This document shows positions 60,719-64,000 of a DNA stretch of 64,000 bases, piece after piece. The number at the start of each line of letters is the position of its first letter. Position 1 is the stretch's first letter. The notes under the pieces are model-generated. The model made no database searches, had not been told where the DNA came from, and saw only the letters and a list, made by a program, of their open reading frames with translations. Origin of the DNA: Neolewinella litorea (GTDB lineage: Bacteria > Bacteroidota > Bacteroidia > Chitinophagales > Saprospiraceae); assembly GCF_004803465.1 (NCBI RefSeq), contig NZ_SRSF01000003.1:493521-557520 (forward strand), written 5' to 3'. Position numbers and translations under genes: made by a program.

Positions 60719-61531
60719 ATGTTCCGGCGCGCGCTCAACTACTTCTGGCTGTTGCTTTTCCTGTTGGCCGTCAGCGCGCGGGTGCCGGGCCAGTCCGTGA
60801 AGCCGGGGGCCGTGGATATCGATGCCATCCAGCGCCGGGCCGACACTACCTTCCGCCTCGCCTTTCACTTCGTGGCCCTGCCCGACGGCCGCAACTTCGT
60901 GCGCGATCCCGACGACAGCCTCTTCCTCGCCCACGGGCGCCACGAGAAACTGCGTGCCGACGTACTCATGTATTACCTCTTCAACGAGCTCAATCACCGC
61001 TTCCGCACCGCGCTGCTGGACTACCCCCCGAGCCGCGATACCAAACTGCGCTTCACCTACGCCGGTGATCCCGCCCGGCCGCTGGAGAGTGCTCATTTTT
61101 ACGCCCACGGCGAACGGATCCGCCCGGTGGCGGATGCTTTCAACGTGGTCTTCACCACCCACGGCCGCGCGGGGGCACGTGGGCCGGACGGGGCCACCAC
61201 GGGTACGGGCAGCCGCACCATCTACGTCTACGACCGCCTGCAAACCTACTTGGCCGGCAGCCACGATACCTGGACGGTGGCCCGCCTGATCGGCCACGAA
61301 CTTGGCCACGCCCTTTCGCTGGACCACACTTTCAAGTGCGACAACCCCTGCGCCGGTCAGGGCTTCGACCCCCTGGAGGAATGCTTCGGCGAATGCACCG
61401 ACCACAACGGCGGCAGCGGACGCACCAACTGCTTCGGCGGCAGCCCCCGCGAACTCATGATGGGCTACGGCAGCCAGCTCCACCTCACGGTCTGCGAGGT
61501 GGAGCGAATCTGGAGATACCTCCTGCGCTGA
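60719..61531 (+). CDS. Exported zinc metalloprotease with HExxHxxxxxH motif
   Basis: 270 residues. Signal peptide to about residue 25 (SARVPGQ). The zinc site is IGHELGHALSLDH (His193, Glu194, His197, His203). Metzincins have Gly at the sixth position after the second His's start (HExxHxxGxxH); here it is Ser200. A Met pair (ELMMGYG, 247-248) could form the Met-turn. Six cysteines after residue 205 suggest disulfides. It looks like a relative of Bacteroidota matrixin-like or pregnancy-associated-plasma-type peptidases. Function unproven. Confidence 0.8.
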   Translation: MFRRALNYFWLLLFLLAVSARVPGQSVKPGAVDIDAIQRRADTTFRLAFHFVALPDGRNFVRDPDDSLFLAHGRHEKLRADVLMYYLFNELNHRFRTALLDYPPSRDTKLRFTYAGDPARPLESAHFYAHGERIRPVADAFNVVFTTHGRAGARGPDGATTGTGSRTIYVYDRLQTYLAGSHDTWTVARLIGHELGHALSLDHTFKCDNPCAGQGFDPLEECFGECTDHNGGSGRTNCFGGSPRELMMGYGSQLHLTVCEVERIWRYLLR

Positions 61532-61690
61532 CTCCGGCAACGTTGTGCAAGGCATATCCCACAAATCGGCGGTCCACGGGGGTAACCTTTTCCGTGCGTC
61601 CGGATGAAAGGGGCAAGGATGTGGAACACGGCCGGGCGTACCGGCGGATGCTTTCTTCCCCCCCCTGCTCACTTTAGGCAACTACACACT

Positions 61691-63058
61691 ATGAAAACAC
61701 TTTCCGCCCCCGGCCTGCTGGTCGTGTCCCTCCTTTTTTCCGCCCTGCTCGGGGCCCAACCTTTTCCCGGCCTCAGTTTCGATAATTACGCGGGCGTCCA
61801 CGGTCTGCTCCTCAATCCGGCCAACGCCGCGGCCAACAACGTCGGCTTCGAACTGCACCTGGGCTCCGTCAACGCCGGTCTGGCCAACGACTACATCGGG
61901 CTGCCTTCCTATTCCGATTTGTTGGACGAGGAGGACATCTACGCCGCCGACCTGACCCGCACGCCGGCGGCCGACAACTTCCGCAGCTCCCACCTCAACG
62001 TGCTGGGGCCCTCCCTGCTCATGGGCCTGGGGCAGTCGGCCGGACTGGGTCTCGTGACCCGCGTGCGCAACTTCTACGAGGTGCGCAACCTTGACGGGCG
62101 GCTCACCGAAGGGCAGGACGACGGCTTTGGCCGCCTGGACGACTTCTCCGGCACCTACCAGGACTTCAACACCAACTCACACGGATGGGCGGAGGTAGCG
62201 GTCGTGCTCGGCGCCGTGCTCGTCAACCGCAAGGAATTCCAGCTGAAGGGCGGCGCGGCCGTGAAGGTGCTGCGCGGCCTGGGCGGCTACCACGCGGGCA
62301 GCCCGTCGCTGGAAGTAGCCTACGACGGCGGCAGCGGCGAGCTGATCACCGGGGGCGAAGTGGCCGACGTGCTGGCGGGCGACTACAGCTACGGGGAGCT
62401 GGACCTGGATGCCCTCAGTGAAAAACTGGGCACCGGCGTGGGCTTCGACCTCGGACTTTCCCTCGAGTGGCGGCCCGGCGGCGTGCCCGCCGACCGGCTG
62501 CGCACCCCCTACCGGCTGAAGGTCGGCGCCTCCGTGGTCGATCTGGGGGCGGTCACCTACGAGGAAGCGCGGGTATCCACCTACCCGGTGGGCGGACGCG
62601 TTTCCACCGACCTCCTGGAAGGCAGGAGCCTGGCTTACGTCCTGGAAGATAACTACGACGGTACCTCGCGCCGGGAGGCCGCCGACTTCCGCCTGCCCAC
62701 CGCCCTGTACCTCCACCTCGACTACCGACTGGCCGGCGGGCTCTTCCTGAGCGCGCTCTCGGCCTCGGCCCTGAACGCCGATCCGCTCTTAGCCGGCAAC
62801 CGCATCACCAACGCCATCACCGTAGCCCCCCGCCTCGAGACCAAGTGGCTGAGCCTCTACGCCCCCGCCCGCTTCGGCGGCCCGGAAGGCACCTCCCTCG
62901 GCGCCGGCCTCCGCCTCGGCTTCGTGACGATTGGCTCCGCCACCCTCCTTTCCCACCTGTTTACCGATACCAATTACGCCGCCGACGTCTACGCGGGGGT
63001 AAAGATTCCCTTTTATCGGAGGCTGCGGGCCAAGGAGGTAAAGGAGATTGTGGAGTAG
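61691..63058 (+). CDS. DUF5723 family outer-membrane protein
   Basis: 455 residues from ATG 61691, set by the signal peptide (MKTLSAPGLLVVSLLFSALLGAQ). LNPANAAANNVGFELHLGSVNAG is the DUF5723 start, followed by strands with alternating residues and a final strand YAADVYAGVKIPF and a basic tail. The family is a predicted beta-barrel with PorV/FadL-like look; role unknown. It is the last GC-rich gene before the AT-rich accessory patch. Confidence 0.85.
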   Translation: MKTLSAPGLLVVSLLFSALLGAQPFPGLSFDNYAGVHGLLLNPANAAANNVGFELHLGSVNAGLANDYIGLPSYSDLLDEEDIYAADLTRTPAADNFRSSHLNVLGPSLLMGLGQSAGLGLVTRVRNFYEVRNLDGRLTEGQDDGFGRLDDFSGTYQDFNTNSHGWAEVAVVLGAVLVNRKEFQLKGGAAVKVLRGLGGYHAGSPSLEVAYDGGSGELITGGEVADVLAGDYSYGELDLDALSEKLGTGVGFDLGLSLEWRPGGVPADRLRTPYRLKVGASVVDLGAVTYEEARVSTYPVGGRVSTDLLEGRSLAYVLEDNYDGTSRREAADFRLPTALYLHLDYRLAGGLFLSALSASALNADPLLAGNRITNAITVAPRLETKWLSLYAPARFGGPEGTSLGAGLRLGFVTIGSATLLSHLFTDTNYAADVYAGVKIPFYRRLRAKEVKEIVE

Positions 63059-63182
63059 GGGTGGTTTGGTGGGGTGGGGTAGGGGTTGGATTCGGCTTTT
63101 TACTGTTACCTTCCCATTGTTGGTATCTTCAAGCTGTACGAGACCAATATTTGACGTAGTCCGGTTACCTTCTTTACTGATA

Positions 63183-63200
63183 ATGTATTAATAAATACAT
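63183..63200. repeat. AT-rich inverted repeat
   Basis: ATGTATT-AATA-AATACAT, a seven-base stem with four-base loop, about 60 bases past the stop of the 63-residue membrane protein gene. It may help end that transcript. The rest of 63059-63258 shows no gene. Confidence 0.4.
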
Positions 63201-63258
63201 ATTGTCGGCGGTTGCGACTACTATTAACAATTGATGATATCTACAATTGCGTAGTGTC

Positions 63259-63450
63259 CTATTTAATATATGTTCTAAGGAAGAGAAAATATAACAGAGA
63301 AGCCGCCAAAATCGTAGTGCTGCAGGTGGATGCAATATCTGCGGAACGTCTGCCTTCCATTCCGGCAAAGTACTCTAGCGCAACTGCGACTACTACGTAC
63401 CCAATAATAGAAGCAAGGATGGATATAGCTATGTATGCGATGTATTTCAT
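63259..63450 (-). CDS. 63-residue two-helix membrane protein
   Basis: ATG 63450. Two transmembrane helices, residues about 3-27 (IAYIAISILASIIGYVVVAVAL) and 43-60 (CSTTILAASLLYFLFLRTY), with a short hydrophilic loop (GMEGRRSADIAS). AT-richer than the genes before 63 kb. It lies downstream of the double-glycine peptide, past a strong hairpin; position and size fit a bacteriocin immunity protein, but I do not recognise a family. Confidence 0.55.
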   Translation of the reverse strand: MKYIAYIAISILASIIGYVVVAVALEYFAGMEGRRSADIASTCSTTILAASLLYFLFLRTYIK

Positions 63451-63468
63451 GACGTGTAATATAAAGCA

Positions 63469-63501
63469 GGGACGAAGTTAAGAATTTCTCAACTTCGTCC
63501 C
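63469..63501 (-). terminator. Perfect 11-base-pair hairpin between the peptide and membrane-protein genes
   Basis: GGGACGAAGTT (63469-63479) pairs perfectly with AACTTCGTCCC (63491-63501), loop 11 bases. Seen from the minus strand it follows the peptide gene and precedes the membrane-protein gene by about 18 bases; a partial terminator or attenuator there is common in peptide-bacteriocin operons. Confidence 0.6.
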
Positions 63502-63516
63502 AGACGATCCGCGAGG

Positions 63517-63678
63517 TTAATTACAATGGCAGTCTTCGTACCCAAAGAAGCCATTAAAAAAGCCCCGTGTGCCTCTAGCAAGATTTCTGACAAAAGCTTT
63601 TGTCTTGTCAACCCAATCCTGCTCGTCTCCAGTACCTCCGAATATGGAAGCGCATTCCAAGTTCCTTAAAGTCTTCAT
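63517..63678 (-). CDS. 53-residue peptide with double-glycine leader (candidate bacteriocin/RiPP precursor)
   Basis: ATG 63678 to TAA 63517. The leader is MKTLRNLECASIFGG: Leu at -12, Glu at -8, Ile at -4 and Gly-Gly at -2/-1, which matches leaders cut by peptidase-domain ABC transporters. The 38-residue core is mildly basic with aromatic residues (RGFFNGFFGY) and ends DCHCN, two cysteines one residue apart. No modification enzyme or transporter is visible up to the window edge. The gene starts 42 bases from the IS transposase stop. The identity as a bacteriocin is an inference from leader and context. Confidence 0.55.
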   Translation of the reverse strand: MKTLRNLECASIFGGTGDEQDWVDKTKAFVRNLARGTRGFFNGFFGYEDCHCN

Positions 63679-63719
63679 GGTGCTTGATTTAATATTTTTA
63701 GATTAACGTGAGGTTGGGG

Positions 63720-64000
63720 CTATCCAAGCAGTTTTGGCAGCAAAACAGCAGGTTTTTGCTCCATGAAGGAGTAGGCGGCCACCGCGCTCAACATATGTGC
63801 CAGGGCATTCTGCGGACTCCGATGCCGGGTATGTTCAATATCAAATACCGTCATCAAGATATCGAAAACTGACTCAATTACTCCACGTTTGAATAGCGCA
63901 TACTTTTCATTTATCGGCATTAGTTTGTTCTTCATGTTTTTCCGGATTTTGGTCACCACCTTTATCCCCTGCTGGTACAACTCGGAAAATATGCCGGATA
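63720..64000 (-). mobile_element. IS982-family transposase, 3' part (element runs off the right edge)
   Basis: The frame is open to the window edge; about 93 C-terminal residues are seen. GIKVVTKIRKNMKNKLMP, then KRGVIESVFDILM (the last Glu of the DDE triad) and IEHTRHRSPQN are IS982 hallmarks. The terminal inverted repeat should lie between 63679 and 63719; I cannot confirm it without the other end. The stop is at 63720. It marks the accessory patch as mobile. Confidence 0.85.

Noticed and set aside
1..64000. CRISPR array, rRNA or tRNA genes
   Set aside because: I saw no regularly spaced repeats of CRISPR length and no cloverleaf-like or rRNA-like stretch; this is by eye, and a covariance-model scan would settle tRNAs and small RNAs.

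Overview
The window looks like chromosomal DNA of a GC-rich member of the Bacteroidota, most like Lewinella/Neolewinella-type Saprospiria (inference from gene content; no marker rRNA is present). Evidence: a type IX secretion C-terminal domain on a glycoside hydrolase; -7 promoter boxes of the form TAnnTTTG; many lipoproteins and Bacteroidota families (DUF2911, DUF5723, YtxJ of bacillithiol-using bacteria, the DUF2157/DUF4401/GDYXXLXY trio). Most of the window is GC-rich; two patches are clearly AT-richer (about 8.2-9.15 kb and 63.06-64.0 kb).

Layout. 1-13.6 kb: the 5' part of an acyl-CoA dehydrogenase with two palindromic operators, an ApbE flavin transferase and a Gfo/Idh/MocA oxidoreductase, a formylglycine-generating-enzyme-like protein, a small membrane protein, a beta-barrel, a lipoprotein, a second Gfo/Idh/MocA enzyme, an AT-rich FkbM methyltransferase, a polytopic membrane protein, a DinB protein and a T9SS-exported GH16 glucanase. 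13.6-25.4 kb: an exported ADP-ribosylglycohydrolase, a CIA30 protein, an APH-type kinase, LytTR regulator, an unusual five-gene cluster (17969-21084: two paralogous proteins with triple Leu-rich segments, an Arg-rich/acidic protein, a V8-like serine protease and a small Ig/prealbumin-like protein), then an acyl-CoA dehydrogenase and a fatty-acyl-CoA ligase. The kinase and dehydrogenase resemble the two halves of ACAD10/11 (4-hydroxyacyl-CoA breakdown).

25.5-42 kb: M14 peptidase, RsmB-type rRNA methyltransferase, a membrane class III cyclase, two SDR enzymes, ThyA, a YkgJ-type Cys protein, DUF2254, LOG family, a carrier-protein-like gene without the phosphopantetheine serine, and Sua5/TsaC. 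42-53.3 kb: a queuosine-precursor transporter, the DUF2157 trio, a hydrolase, DUF2207, ornithine aminotransferase, RibD, an AP2 protein with a degenerate HNH domain, MnmD, YtxJ and PdhB. 53.3-63 kb: Cfa-type methyltransferase, a lipoprotein fusing a sugar-isomerase TIM barrel to a class-C beta-lactamase fold, a heme/FG-GAP lipoprotein, SemiSWEET, HAD hydrolase, CAT-like acyltransferase, a HExxHxxxxxH metalloprotease and a DUF5723 barrel.

63-64 kb is an accessory patch: the 3' end of an IS982-type transposase, then a 53-residue peptide with a double-glycine leader, a perfect hairpin and a 63-residue two-helix membrane protein: a possible bacteriocin/RiPP cassette.

Regulatory pattern: several genes have the -7 box exactly four bases before the start codon, which predicts leaderless mRNAs. 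The palindrome AGCGAAWWTTCGCT occurs upstream of the first acyl-CoA dehydrogenase (twice) and of the carrier-protein-like gene (once), suggesting one lipid-related regulator. Convergent genes are packed tightly; three pairs share the palindrome CTAG as both stop codons.
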